A DNA stretch of 48,265 nucleotides from Pseudomonas sp. NCCP-436 (GCF_019656335.1 NZ_BPLZ01000020.1:1-48265); one strand, 5' to 3'. Numbered from the stretch's first letter, positions 9,167 through 18,482 are shown. Notes: generated by a model from the letters alone, not told the origin. A program made the numbers and translations.

Positions 9167-9925
9167 ATGAGTACCCCCATTACCCTGATCACCGGCGCCA
9201 GCCGCGGCCTTGGCCGGAATGCTGCCATTCACCTGGCGCGCCATGGCCACGATCTGATCATCACCTACAACAGTGGCAAGGAAGCGGCCGAGGCGGTGGT
9301 CGCGCAGGTTCGTGAACTTGGCGTCAAGGCTGTGGCCCTGCAACTGGACGTGGGGCGCAGCTCCAGCTTTGTCAGTTTCGCCGAGCAGGTGCGCCAGACA
9401 CTGGCGGAAGTTTGGCAGTGTGACAGCTTTGACGCCCTGGTGAACAACGCCGGTATCGGCATCAACGTGCCGTTCGCCGAGACCACCGAGGAGCAGTTCG
9501 ACCTGCTGATGAATATTCATCTCAAGGGCACCTATTTCCTCACTCAGAGGCTGTTGCCACTGTTGGCTGATGGCGGTCACATCCTCAATATCTCCTCCGG
9601 GCTGGCGCGCTTCTCGATGCCGGGTTATTCGGCCTATGCGGCGATGAAAGGAGGGGTGGAGGTACTGACCCGTTTCCTGGCGACTGAGCTGGGGCCTCGT
9701 CGCATTCGTGTCAACACCATCGCTCCGGGAGCCATTGAGACAGATTTTGGGGGCGGTGTGGTGCGTGACAACCGTCAGATCAATGCGGCGATAGCTGCGC
9801 AGACGGCCTTGGGCCGGGTTGGCGTGCCGGACGATATCGGCAAGGCTATCGCCATGCTGCTATCGGAAGAATCATGCTGGGTTAATGCGCAGCGCCTGGA
9901 GGTATCGGGCGGCATCTATAGCTGA
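9167..9925 (+). CDS. Short-chain dehydrogenase/reductase (SDR)
   Basis: The 252-residue classical SDR carries the cofactor motif TGASRGLGR at about residues 9-17, the NNAG motif in the middle, and the catalytic YxxxK as YAAMK (Tyr157, Lys161). The end is the usual SGG motif. An aliphatic hydroxyl residue precedes the Tyr in the NISSGLARFS segment, as expected for the catalytic Ser. Substrate is not predictable. It is divergent from a LysR gene that probably regulates it, and it is followed by a strong hairpin terminator. Confidence 0.9.
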   Translation: MSTPITLITGASRGLGRNAAIHLARHGHDLIITYNSGKEAAEAVVAQVRELGVKAVALQLDVGRSSSFVSFAEQVRQTLAEVWQCDSFDALVNNAGIGINVPFAETTEEQFDLLMNIHLKGTYFLTQRLLPLLADGGHILNISSGLARFSMPGYSAYAAMKGGVEVLTRFLATELGPRRIRVNTIAPGAIETDFGGGVVRDNRQINAAIAAQTALGRVGVPDDIGKAIAMLLSEESCWVNAQRLEVSGGIYS

Positions 9926-9936
9926 TTTTCCATCGC

Positions 9937-9962
9937 TACCCCGGCTGGTTTTGGCCGGGGTA
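9937..9962. terminator. Bidirectional hairpin terminator between SDR and benE-like genes
   Basis: A perfect 9-bp GC-rich stem (TACCCCGGC paired with GCCGGGGTA) with an 8-base loop rich in T lies between convergent genes ending at 9925 and 10037. There is no long U tract on either side. Confidence 0.6.
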
Positions 9963-10036
9963 CTTGCGGTGTAGTTCCGCTGTTTAAGGCGTGTGCTCCA
10001 GGCTGATTAGAGAAACGTATGCGGAGCCGCGTCGAG

Positions 10037-11233
10037 TCAGGAATGAGGCTTGCCCGCATTGAGCACAGCCAGGGTCAGCAGCCCGGCAACTATACCCCAG
10101 AAGGCTGAGCCGACACCGATCAGGGTCATTCCCGAGGCTGTGACCAGAAAGGTGACCAGAGCTGCTTCGCGCTCGCTGGGTTCGCTCATGGCCTGGGTCA
10201 GGCCACCGATAATTGAGGCAAACAGCGCCAGAGCGGCGATGGATAGGATCAGAGCGGCCGGCAGGGCAGCGAAGAGAGCTGCCAGGGTGGCTCCGAAGAG
10301 TCCGGCGATACCGTAGAACACCCCACACCAGACGGCAGCGGTGTAACGCTTGCGCGGATCTTCATGGGCTTCCGGGCCGGCGCAGATGGCTGCGCTGATG
10401 GCTGCCATGTGAATGCCGTGACTGCCGAACGGCGCGCTCAGGATCGATACCAGCCCGGTACTGGTCAGCAGCGGCGAAGCCGGAACGTCATAGCCGTTGG
10501 CGCGCAGTACGGCCATGCCCGGCAGGTTCTGCGAGGCCATGGCGACGATGAACAGCGGAATACCGATGCTGATGGCGGCCGACAGCGAGAAGCTCGGCGT
10601 CGTCCACTGTGGGGCTGCCAGCTCCAGCTCGAAATTGCTGAAATCCAGTAGGCCGAGGAGGCCGGCCATCAGGCTGCCGACCACCAGTGCGGCCAGCACT
10701 GCATAGCGTGGCCACAGACGCTTGCCGGAAAGATAGGCCAGCAGCATGGCCAGAACCAGCCAGGGCTGCTGCTCGGCAGCGTTGCAGATTTCCAGGCCGA
10801 TTCTGAACAATACTCCGGCCAGCAGTGCGGCAGCGATGCTGGCGGGAATGCGGCGCATCAGGTGGTCGAAGGTGCCGGTCAGGCCGATCAGCACGATCAA
10901 TCCGGACGCCAGAATATAGGCACCAATCGCCTCGCCATAGGGCACCCCGGGCAGGCTGGTGATCAGCAGGGCTGCCCCAGGCGTTGACCAGGCGATCATT
11001 ACCGGCGCGCGATAGCGCAGCGAAAGCACGATGCAGCACAACGCCATGCCGATGGACAGGGCCCAAATCCAGGAAGAAATCTGCCCACTGCTCAGCCCGG
11101 CGGCCTGGCCGGCCTGGAACATCAGCACCAGCGAACTGGTGTAGCCAGTGAGCATGGCGATAAAGCCGGCCACGATGGAGGAGGTCGAGCTGTCCGCCAG
11201 CGGCCGCAGGCGAGTGGTGGTTGCATCGTGCAT
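10037..11233 (-). CDS. benE: BenE-family membrane transporter
   Basis: Starting at the ATG that ends at 11233, the protein has 398 residues and about a dozen hydrophobic segments. It matches the BenE (benzoate/H+ symporter) family by pattern: an N-terminal GFIAMLTGYTSSLVLMFQAG, then APVMIAWSTPGAALLITS, and a QNLPGMAVLRANGYDVP block. The frame stays open further upstream, but that part lies inside the LysE-family gene and is not coding. Its start overlaps the stop of that gene by one base (TGATG), so the two are translationally coupled. No benzoate catabolic genes are nearby, so the substrate may differ from benzoate. Confidence 0.85.
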   Translation of the reverse strand: MHDATTTRLRPLADSSTSSIVAGFIAMLTGYTSSLVLMFQAGQAAGLSSGQISSWIWALSIGMALCCIVLSLRYRAPVMIAWSTPGAALLITSLPGVPYGEAIGAYILASGLIVLIGLTGTFDHLMRRIPASIAAALLAGVLFRIGLEICNAAEQQPWLVLAMLLAYLSGKRLWPRYAVLAALVVGSLMAGLLGLLDFSNFELELAAPQWTTPSFSLSAAISIGIPLFIVAMASQNLPGMAVLRANGYDVPASPLLTSTGLVSILSAPFGSHGIHMAAISAAICAGPEAHEDPRKRYTAAVWCGVFYGIAGLFGATLAALFAALPAALILSIAALALFASIIGGLTQAMSEPSEREAALVTFLVTASGMTLIGVGSAFWGIVAGLLTLAVLNAGKPHS

Positions 11234-11844
11234 CAGAACGATCCTGAATCGACGAGGATGGGGTAGAGGGAGGCCACCAGCAGGACGGCCATGGTGATAT
11301 TGAATAACTGCAGTGCCCGGGGGTTGTCCAGCCAGTGGCGCAGAAGGCTGCCAGCCACGGTCCAGATGCCCACGCTGGGGCAGTTGACCAGGGCGAACAG
11401 GGCCGCTATCAGCAGTACGTTGGTGAAGAAACCCTCGTGAGGCGTATAGGTGGTGATGGCACCGATGGCCATGATCCAGGCCTTGGGGTTGACCCACTGA
11501 AAAGCCGCCGCCTGGAGAAAGGTAAAGGGTTTGGCAGCACTGTTGTCGGCGCTTTGTGGGGCTCCCGAGCGGGCGATCTTCCAGGCCAGGTAGAGCAGAT
11601 AGGCGGCTCCGGCATAGCGCAGTACGCGGTGTAGCAGGGGAACCTGCTCAAAGATCTGTCCCAGTCCTAGGCCGACAGCAGCCACCAGTAGCATGAACCC
11701 CAGGCTGATGCCCAGCATGTGCGGAATGCTGCGACGTACGCCAAAGTTCACACCCGAGGCGAGCAGCATCATGTTGTTCGGCCCCGGCGTGATCGAGGTG
11801 ACAAAGGCGAAGGTGATGAAGGCAAGCAGCAGTTCGGCGGTCAT
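11233..11844 (-). CDS. LysE/RhtB-family exporter
   Basis: The 203-residue membrane protein begins with the family hallmark FAFVTSITPGPNNMMLLASGVNFG and shows about six hydrophobic helices. LysE/RhtB proteins export amino acids or related small molecules. It is upstream of, and overlaps by one base with, the BenE-like gene, so the pair forms a two-gene transporter operon. The MarR gene further upstream, on the same strand, is separated by 181 bp. What is exported is not visible from sequence. Confidence 0.9.
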   Translation of the reverse strand: MTAELLLAFITFAFVTSITPGPNNMMLLASGVNFGVRRSIPHMLGISLGFMLLVAAVGLGLGQIFEQVPLLHRVLRYAGAAYLLYLAWKIARSGAPQSADNSAAKPFTFLQAAAFQWVNPKAWIMAIGAITTYTPHEGFFTNVLLIAALFALVNCPSVGIWTVAGSLLRHWLDNPRALQLFNITMAVLLVASLYPILVDSGSF

Positions 11845-12025
11845 CGCAGGTTCTCCGTAGACTGTGCATCAGCCTATTGATCCGCCTGCTCGGCGTCGCG
11901 ATACAGCCAGTGGCGTGATAAGCCGTACAGTCGTGATCCACGTTTGGGCTCTGATTCTTTGCAGCGGCATACCTATGGCTGTTACGAGCATCCGGATGAA
12001 CCCGGACTGATTGTTATAGCCTCGT

Positions 12026-12472
12026 CTATCCATGCTCCTGTCGGCCGCGGGCCAATGCGCGGTTGACATCCAGCCAGCCCTGCACGGTTTCCTCGCCCAT
12101 TTCGCTAAACACTTTTTGCAGCAGGCGTGCCTGTTCGCGGCGCAAGGCCTGTTCCAGCCTGGCGCCTTCCGGGGTGAAGCCAAGCAGGCGCTTGCGTTTG
12201 TCGTCAGGCGCCGTTTCGCTGATTACCAGATGCATTTCCATCAATTGGCGCAGGGGCGTGCTGAGTGCCTGTTTGCTCACGCCCAGGTAGCCCAGCAGTT
12301 CCTTCATGCTCAGCCCCGGGTACTTGGCGATGAAAAAGAGGATGCGGTGGTGCACGCGCGACAGTCCGCGTCGTGCCAGCATCACGTCGGGTTTGGCGGT
12401 GAAGGCCTGATAGCCGAAGAAGAAGGCTTCCATGGCAGCCTGCTGAACGGCAGGGTTTTTTAGGTCAGGCAT
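12026..12472 (-). CDS. MarR-family transcriptional regulator
   Basis: The 148-residue protein has the MarR winged-helix core: HHRILFFIAKYPGLSMKELLGYLGVSKQALSTPLRQL followed by a wing region (APDDKRKRLLGFTPEGARL). MarR proteins are dimeric repressors released by small ligands, often aromatics. It is divergent from the aminotransferase gene at 12556 across 83 bp, and the transporter pair lies downstream on its own strand. Either could be the target. Confidence 0.88.
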   Translation of the reverse strand: MPDLKNPAVQQAAMEAFFFGYQAFTAKPDVMLARRGLSRVHHRILFFIAKYPGLSMKELLGYLGVSKQALSTPLRQLMEMHLVISETAPDDKRKRLLGFTPEGARLEQALRREQARLLQKVFSEMGEETVQGWLDVNRALARGRQEHG

Positions 12473-12555
12473 ATTGACGTATCCCTGGGTGTCGTCGTAG
12501 TTTCGGTCAAGCAGTTTGACTTAAATATCGCACCTTTGGCACCTCGGGAATACAC

Positions 12556-13716
12556 ATGGCCTTCTCTGAACGCATCGCCCGCCTGAAAAGCTCTCTGATT
12601 CGTGAAATTCTTGCTGCGGCGCAGCGTCCGGAGGTGATGTCGTTCGCCGGGGGATTGCCGGCCGAACCAATGCTGCCAAAGGTGGACTGGGCGGAAATGC
12701 CGGCCAGCATGGGCCAGTACGGCATGAGTGAGGGCGAGCCGGCGCTACGTGAGGTCATCGCCGCTGAGGCCCGCAAACTGGGTGTGCCCTGTGAGGCCAG
12801 TCAGGTTCTCATCGTCAGTGGTTCGCAGCAGACCCTGGATCTGGCCTCCAAGCTGTTCATTGATCCGGGCACCGAAGTGCTGCTTGAGGCGCCGACCTAT
12901 CTGGCGGCGCTGCAGGCGTTCCAACTGTTCGGTGCCGATTGCATCAGCGTGCCGCAGGAAGCCGACGGCCCCGAGTTGGCCACCCTGCGTCAGCGCCTGG
13001 AGCAGCACAAGCCGGCCTTTGCCTATCTGATCCCGACCTTCCAGAATCCGTCCGGTACTCGTTACAGTGAGGCCAAGCGCGAAGCCGTGGCTGCGCTGCT
13101 CGATGAGTTCGGCGTGACCCTGATCGAAGATGAGCCTTACCGCGAGCTGGTGTTTGACGCTGGCAGCGCCACGCCTATCGTCAGCCGCCTGAAAAAGGCC
13201 AGCTGGATCTATACAGGCACGGTCTCCAAGACTCTGCTGCCGGGCCTGCGGGTCGGTTACCTGATTGCCACGCCTGATCTGTTTCCGTATCTGCTGCGCC
13301 TGAAGCAGTCGGCGGATCTGCACACTAACCGCATCGGCCAATGGCAGGCACTGCAATGGCTGGGTAGCGAGCACTATCAGCAGCACATGGCCGAACTACG
13401 AGCTTTCTACCGTATTCGCCGCGACGCCATGCAGGCGGCATTGCTGGAAAACTTCGATGACCTAGCCGACTGGCAGGTGCCGCAGGGTGGGCTGTTCTTC
13501 TGGCTAACCCTGCGGCAGCCGCTGGACACTCGCACACTGCTCGATGCAGCGCTGGCGCAGAACGTGGCCTTCATGCCGGGCGAGCCGTTCTTCATCAACC
13601 CGGATGCCAACCCCGGTCATTTGCGGCTGAACTTCAGTCATGTGGCTCCCGAGCGTCTTGGCGAAGGTCTGGGACGGCTCGCGGCGGTCATCCGGAAGGC
13701 ACAGGGGGCTGTATAA
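12556..13716 (+). CDS. PLP-dependent aminotransferase, class I/II (MocR-free LysN/2-aminoadipate type)
   Basis: The 386-residue fold-type I aminotransferase begins MAFSERIARLKSSLIREIL and has the FAGGLPAEPMLP segment typical of the 2-aminoadipate/alpha-amino acid transaminase branch. It has no N-terminal helix-turn-helix, so it is not a MocR regulator. The PLP lysine is Lys225 in TVSKTLLPGLRVGYL, and the conserved PTFQNPSG and EDEPYREL motifs are present. It transfers an amino group between an amino acid and a 2-oxo acid; the preferred substrate is unclear. It is divergent from the MarR gene and followed by a glutathione S-transferase gene 83 bp later. Confidence 0.9.
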   Translation: MAFSERIARLKSSLIREILAAAQRPEVMSFAGGLPAEPMLPKVDWAEMPASMGQYGMSEGEPALREVIAAEARKLGVPCEASQVLIVSGSQQTLDLASKLFIDPGTEVLLEAPTYLAALQAFQLFGADCISVPQEADGPELATLRQRLEQHKPAFAYLIPTFQNPSGTRYSEAKREAVAALLDEFGVTLIEDEPYRELVFDAGSATPIVSRLKKASWIYTGTVSKTLLPGLRVGYLIATPDLFPYLLRLKQSADLHTNRIGQWQALQWLGSEHYQQHMAELRAFYRIRRDAMQAALLENFDDLADWQVPQGGLFFWLTLRQPLDTRTLLDAALAQNVAFMPGEPFFINPDANPGHLRLNFSHVAPERLGEGLGRLAAVIRKAQGAV

Positions 13717-13799
13717 GTCGGGCAGTTATCCGGTGCCGTAAAGGCCGGGTTCGGAATGCTTTTGCAAGACGGCACGCTAGCCGTGAGCGAGGAGGAGCG

Positions 13800-14402
13800 A
13801 TGTTGAAGGTCTATGGTGATTACCGGTCGGGCAACTGCTACAAGGTCAAGCTGATGCTGCATCTGCTGGATAAGCCCTACCAGTGGGGCGCCGTCGACAT
13901 CCTCAAGGGCGAAACGCAGAGCGAAACCTTCCTGGTCAAGAACCCCAACGGCAAGATTCCAGTGCTGGAACTGGAGGACGGCACCTGCCTTTGGGAGTCC
14001 AACGCCATTCTCAACTTTCTCGCCGAGGGCAGTGAATTCCTGCCCGGCGAACCGCGGCTGCGCACTCAGGTATTGCAGTGGCAGTTCTTCGAGCAGTACA
14101 GCCATGAACCCAATGTTGCAGTGGCGCGTTTCATCCAGCTTTATCAGGGTATGCCCGAGGAGCGTAGGGAGGAGCATGGCATTCGCCTGGCGCGTGGCTA
14201 CAAGGCGCTCAAGGTGATGGAACAGCAGTTGCTGCGCACCCCCTACCTGGTCGGGGAAGACTACTCGATCGCCGACATTGCACTCTATGCCTACACCCAT
14301 GTGGCGCATGAGGGGGGATTCAGTCTGGAAGCATTCCCGGCCATTTGCAGCTGGCTCGACCGGATTGCCAGTCATCCGCGGCATGTGACCATGCTGGGGT
14401 GA
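13800..14402 (+). CDS. Glutathione S-transferase family protein
   Basis: The 200-residue protein opens MLKVYGDYRSGNCYKVKLML, a glutathione S-transferase thioredoxin-like domain with Ser/Cys near residues 10-12. It has the cis-proline motif NPNGKIPVLEL and the glutathione gamma-Glu binding LWESNAIL. The helical C-terminal domain contains the conserved YSIADIALYAY. It conjugates or reduces compounds with glutathione in the cytoplasm. A GAGGAGCG ribosome binding site precedes the ATG. Its relation to the upstream aminotransferase is only positional. Confidence 0.9.
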   Translation: MLKVYGDYRSGNCYKVKLMLHLLDKPYQWGAVDILKGETQSETFLVKNPNGKIPVLELEDGTCLWESNAILNFLAEGSEFLPGEPRLRTQVLQWQFFEQYSHEPNVAVARFIQLYQGMPEERREEHGIRLARGYKALKVMEQQLLRTPYLVGEDYSIADIALYAYTHVAHEGGFSLEAFPAICSWLDRIASHPRHVTMLG

Positions 14403-14636
14403 TCTACTCAAAGCGACAGTCGTAACGTGCGAGTGTAATTCGTGTGATACGACTGGTGCGGGCGTTTGGCTCTCTTTAAGGGGCGACTCATTTGCTCAAG
14501 CACTATGTCTGACGGGGTGGCAGTGCATTTTCGCAACGCCCCCGACTTTCTTGCATTCTGTTACGTAGCTCTGGACAAAGTACTCGGGGCACGGATAATC
14601 CGCCCATCGCTCATTGCGCTCTCTTTTTGCGAACCT

Positions 14637-15029
14637 ATGCGCCATTTCCTGCGTAACGTTGTTGTTTGGGTGCTGATGCTGGCTTTGCCAGCACAGTCCT
14701 TGGCGGCGTTCGGCATGCAATTGTGTGAGCAGGTATATCGCAGCGATGTTTCGCAGGTGAGCGCAAGTCAGCAGAGCGATCATGGCATGCGCCACGGCAT
14801 GGAGGCCGAAAGTGCGGCCTGCGTTCAGCATGGCTCCACTACAGTCGATGCCCCTGACAGCGATTCTTGTGCTTTTTGTGCCTTTTGCATAGTGGCTGGC
14901 GCTTCCGGTCAGGCGTCTTTCACCGACACCATCCCGCAAAACTCCGAGCTGGCCAAAGCCTGGCCTGCTCGCCTCGTTGTCGGCGTGTTCGATACACCAG
15001 AACGACCTCCTCGTCATTTTCTCGCCTGA
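14637..15029 (+). CDS. DUF2946-like secreted protein, first gene of copper cluster
   Basis: The ATG at 14637 gives a 130-residue protein with a signal peptide (FLRNVVVWVLMLALPAQSLAAF). The frame is open upstream of it, but the region before 14637 looks non-coding. The mature part is rich in His, Met and Cys, with HGMRHGMEAESAACVQHG and a CAFCAFC motif near residue 80. Such small proteins (DUF2946 type) are often found beside copper resistance genes, and they are thought to bind or relay copper. Position upstream of the TolC-like, multicopper oxidase and CusF-like genes supports this. The function is inferred. Confidence 0.65.
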   Translation: MRHFLRNVVVWVLMLALPAQSLAAFGMQLCEQVYRSDVSQVSASQQSDHGMRHGMEAESAACVQHGSTTVDAPDSDSCAFCAFCIVAGASGQASFTDTIPQNSELAKAWPARLVVGVFDTPERPPRHFLA

Positions 15030-15104
15030 GCCCCCAAGGCGGCGCCTTTAATTCGGCGCCTGTAGCTCATGTGGCCATCTGGCCGCTTTATGCGAGAACA
15101 CATC

Positions 15105-15404
15105 ATGACTTTGCAATTTCTTGCCGGATGGCTGCTGGGCATTTGCGCCCTGGCGGTTTCCGGCTCTCTGACGGCTGCCCAGCCTGATCCGCTGGACGCC
15201 ATTGCTGCCGTGCCGGCGCAAAATTATCTTTCTCCCTTGCATGACTATCAGGCTCAGGTCGATGAGCCGCTGCAGGACTGGCGTGCAGCCAACGATCTGG
15301 TCGGGCGTATAGGAGGTTGGCGCACTTACAGCATGGAGGGCTGGCAGCAGTCCGGCGAGCAGGCTGATGAACCAGCCGCAGGAGGTGGTCATGTCCACCA
15401 TTAA
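15105..15404 (+). CDS. Small secreted protein with C-terminal His cluster, copper-cluster member
   Basis: The start at 15105 gives 99 residues with a clear signal peptide (LQFLAGWLLGICALAVSGSLTAA). The mature part includes DPLDAIAAVPAQNYLSPLHDYQ and ends GGGHVHH, a possible metal-binding tail. The 3' end overlaps the start of the next gene by 14 bases, which implies translational coupling and a joint role. I do not recognise a characterised family. By context it is probably a periplasmic copper-related protein acting with the TolC-like protein and multicopper oxidase. Confidence 0.65.
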   Translation: MTLQFLAGWLLGICALAVSGSLTAAQPDPLDAIAAVPAQNYLSPLHDYQAQVDEPLQDWRAANDLVGRIGGWRTYSMEGWQQSGEQADEPAAGGGHVHH

Positions 15405-16791
15405 GCCTTTGGCAATGTTCTGTGCCGTACTGTTGCTGGCAGGGTGCGCCGGTTTTAGCCGGGATGGCGGTTTTGCCGCGGTGCAGCACGATGCTGAGAG
15501 TCGACTGAATAAGCAACTGCTCTGGGCGCGTGATCAAGAGGATCGCAGCCTGATCGAGTTACGTGTTGCAGAGTTGCTTGCTAACCCCTTGAGTGCGGAG
15601 GCTGCGGTTCAGCTGGCATTGCTGAACAATCGCGGCTTGCAGGCATCTTTCGATGAGCTGGGAATCGGCGAGGCCGACCGGGTACAGGCAGATCGCCTGC
15701 CCAATCCGGGGTTTTCATTCGGACGCCTGGAGAAGGGTAGCGAGGTCGAATACGAGCGAGGGTTGCAGCTGAATCTGGCGCGATGGATCGCTTTGCCAAT
15801 GATTTCGCGCCAGGAGGGGCGTCGCTTTGAGCAGTTACAGAGGCAAATCAGTCTGGCTGTGTTCGAACTGGCCAGTGAAACACTTAAAGCCTGGTATCAG
15901 GCGGTTGCTGCCGAAGAAGGAGTGATCTACGCGCGACAGGTGCTGGAGGCTGCAGAAGCTGGAGCTGAGCTGGCCCGGCGTATGGCAGTGGTAGGCAACT
16001 TCAGCCGGCTGCAGCAGGCCGAGCAGCAGAGCTTCTATGCCGAAGTCGGCATCAGTCTGATCCAGGCCGAGCAGATCCGCATGCGTAGTCGTGAACAGTT
16101 GGCGCGCTTGCTTGGCCTTTGGGGTGGTCAACTCGACTATCAGCTGCCTGAGCGACTTCCGGCATTGCCCGATAATGCAGAAGAGTTGCTGGATGTGGAA
16201 CGCCTGGCGTTGAGTCAACGACAGGACATTCTGTCTGCGCGTCTGGATGCGGAGCGCCTGGCACAAAACCTGGGGGCGATTCGAACTTTAGGTTTTATCA
16301 ATGTGCTGGAACTGGGCGTGGTCAACAATCGCTCGAATGAGGCACCTACCCTGCGCGGCTATGAGGTCGGCGTGGAACTGCCGTTGTTCGACTGGGGCGG
16401 CGCCAATAAGGCACGAGCCGAGGCTCAGTATCGTCAGGCGCTTAACCGCGCGGCTGAAATTGCCGTCAATGCCCGTTCGCAGGTTCGCGAGGCTTATAAG
16501 AACTACCGCAACACCTTTGAGTTGGCCAGACACTATCGTGCCGAAGTTCTGCCGTTAAGTCGGCGAATAGCTGCAGAGAAGATGCTGCGTTACAACGGCA
16601 TGTTCATCAGTACGTTCGACCTGATTGCCGATGCCCGTCGTCAGGTGCAGGCGGTGAGTAGCTACCTGCAGGCGCAGCTCGACTTCTGGCAGGCCCGCGT
16701 AGAGCTCGACAGGGCTCTGTCAGGCATTCCCCGCATCTCCCACGATTCTGCTCTTGCTGACGTAGCCGAGCTGACCACCGCCGACAGTTGA
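15391..16791 (+). CDS. TolC-family outer membrane lipoprotein (copper-cluster efflux channel)
   Basis: The ATG at 15391 has GGAGG five bases before it and gives 466 residues. An earlier in-frame ATG at 15367 lacks such a site. The N-terminus is a lipoprotein signal with lipobox LLAG-C at about residue 14. The rest shows the long helical, Gln/Ala/Leu-rich repeats of outer membrane efflux proteins, including the LFDWGGANKARAEAQYRQAL stretch typical of TolC relatives. It would form the outer membrane duct of an exporter, but no inner membrane pump or adaptor is encoded next to it. That is unusual. It overlaps the preceding small gene and precedes the multicopper oxidase by 15 bp. Confidence 0.88.
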   Translation: MSTIKPLAMFCAVLLLAGCAGFSRDGGFAAVQHDAESRLNKQLLWARDQEDRSLIELRVAELLANPLSAEAAVQLALLNNRGLQASFDELGIGEADRVQADRLPNPGFSFGRLEKGSEVEYERGLQLNLARWIALPMISRQEGRRFEQLQRQISLAVFELASETLKAWYQAVAAEEGVIYARQVLEAAEAGAELARRMAVVGNFSRLQQAEQQSFYAEVGISLIQAEQIRMRSREQLARLLGLWGGQLDYQLPERLPALPDNAEELLDVERLALSQRQDILSARLDAERLAQNLGAIRTLGFINVLELGVVNNRSNEAPTLRGYEVGVELPLFDWGGANKARAEAQYRQALNRAAEIAVNARSQVREAYKNYRNTFELARHYRAEVLPLSRRIAAEKMLRYNGMFISTFDLIADARRQVQAVSSYLQAQLDFWQARVELDRALSGIPRISHDSALADVAELTTADS

Positions 16792-16806
16792 GTAAGGTAT
16801 TTCCAG

Positions 16807-18219
16807 ATGGTTTCACGACGCGATTTCTTTCTCGGGGCAGGTGCAATCAGTGCTGCGGTAGCAAGCTCGGCAGTCAGTCGGGTGGCCATGGCAGCCCTTC
16901 CTGAACCCGTGCTGCAGGCCAGTGCTGACACCCAGCCGCCGCTGCAGCCAAGCAGTGGCCGCCCCTATAACCCGGTAGTTACTCTCAATGGATGGACCTT
17001 GCCCTGGCGGATGAACAACGGAGTCAAGGAGTTTCACCTGGTCGCCGAGCCGGTTGTGCGCGAACTGGCACCCGGCTACAAGGCACATTTGTGGGGGTAC
17101 AACGGCCAGTCCCCGGGGCCGACCATTGAGGTGGTAGAGGGTGATAGGGTGCGCATTTTTGTCACCAACAGGCTGCCCGAACACACCAGCATTCATTGGC
17201 ATGGACAGCGTCTTCCGAATGGCATGGATGGTGTGGCTGGGCTGAACCAGCCGGCTATCCCGGTGGGAAAGACCTTTGTTTATGAATTCGTTGCCCGCCG
17301 CCCCGGAACCTTCATGTATCACCCGCACGCGGATGAAATGGTGCAGATGGCCATGGGCATGATGGGCTTCTGGGTCACCCATCCCAAAGAACACCACCCA
17401 CTGATTAGCGAAGTGGATCGAGACTACTGCTTTCTCCTCAGTGCCTATGACATCGAGCCAGGCGCCTACACGCCGAAGATCATGGAGATGCTCAACTTCA
17501 ACCTGTGGACTTTTAACAGCCGTGTGTTCCCGGGCATCGACCCGCTGGTAGCGCGTCAGGGTGAGCGCGTTCGTTTGCGCGTCGGCAATCTGACTATGAC
17601 CAATCATCCGATCCACTTGCATGGCCATGAGTTCGAAGTCACCGGTACTGATGGCGGGCCTACGCCGCTGGCTGCGCGCTGGCCAGAGGTGACTGCCGAC
17701 GTAGCGGTAGGACAGATGCGTCAGTTGGAGTTTGTCGCCGATGAGGAAGGTGACTGGGCACTGCATTGCCACAAGAGTCATCACACGATGAATGCCATGG
17801 GGCACGACGTGCCGACTCTGATTGGAGTTGACCATCGTGACATCACTCGCAAGCTGGCCAGGCTGATACCGGACTACATGGTGATGGGGGAGCGCGGCAT
17901 GGCCGACATGGCCGAAATGCAGATGCCTCTGCCGGACAACACCGTGCCAATGATGACCGGTGATGGGCCGTTTGGCTCAGTCGAAATGGGAGGCATGTTC
18001 ACCATGCTCAAAGTACGCAAGGGACAGGCCGGGGGGGATTATCGAGACCCGGGTTGGTTCAGGCATCCAGCCGGAACGGTGGCCTATGAGTGGAAGGGTA
18101 AGTTGGCTAGTCCGGTCCGCTCGAATCACGGTGGCGGTCATTCGATGCCTCTCAAGCAGTCCCCAGAAGCGCCAGTAGAGGTGATGGTGCGAAAACCTGG
18201 CGTACATGACGGTCACTGA
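16807..18219 (+). CDS. Tat-exported two-domain multicopper oxidase with Met-rich C-terminal extension
   Basis: The 470-residue protein starts with a twin-arginine signal (SRRDFFLGAG). Copper motifs in order are HWHGQ (His130), HPHAD (His172), HPIHLHGHEF (from His267) and HCHKSHHTMNAMGH (from His320). Only about 95 residues separate the second and third motifs, too few for the middle domain of a classical three-domain oxidase. This therefore looks like a two-domain enzyme with its type 1 site in domain 2. About 135 residues follow the last motif and include Met-rich stretches (MVMGERGMADMAEMQM, VPMMTGDG), as in Cu(I)-handling proteins. It probably oxidises Cu(I) in the periplasm. The neighbouring TolC-like and CusF-like genes support copper tolerance. 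Confidence 0.9.
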   Translation: MVSRRDFFLGAGAISAAVASSAVSRVAMAALPEPVLQASADTQPPLQPSSGRPYNPVVTLNGWTLPWRMNNGVKEFHLVAEPVVRELAPGYKAHLWGYNGQSPGPTIEVVEGDRVRIFVTNRLPEHTSIHWHGQRLPNGMDGVAGLNQPAIPVGKTFVYEFVARRPGTFMYHPHADEMVQMAMGMMGFWVTHPKEHHPLISEVDRDYCFLLSAYDIEPGAYTPKIMEMLNFNLWTFNSRVFPGIDPLVARQGERVRLRVGNLTMTNHPIHLHGHEFEVTGTDGGPTPLAARWPEVTADVAVGQMRQLEFVADEEGDWALHCHKSHHTMNAMGHDVPTLIGVDHRDITRKLARLIPDYMVMGERGMADMAEMQMPLPDNTVPMMTGDGPFGSVEMGGMFTMLKVRKGQAGGDYRDPGWFRHPAGTVAYEWKGKLASPVRSNHGGGHSMPLKQSPEAPVEVMVRKPGVHDGH

Positions 18220-18482
18220 CGGGGCGACATTCCCCCAGTGACTGGGGCGTGGCAATCAAGAGGTGAGCAGTTGAACAAACATTGTTCACCGGCTCTGACA
18301 GGGTTACCGGACATTCCGGATGTAGCCCGGCGCCCCTGGAGGGGGCAAGGCTGCGGATGAATTAACTTAAACCTTTAATTGATCAGAAAGGATCCACTGG
18401 ATTCGACTGATTTCTTGTGTTGGCAGATGGATATGGTCGGGGGCATTGGCGCCCCGGTCGAAAAAACTTTAGAGGAAATGTA

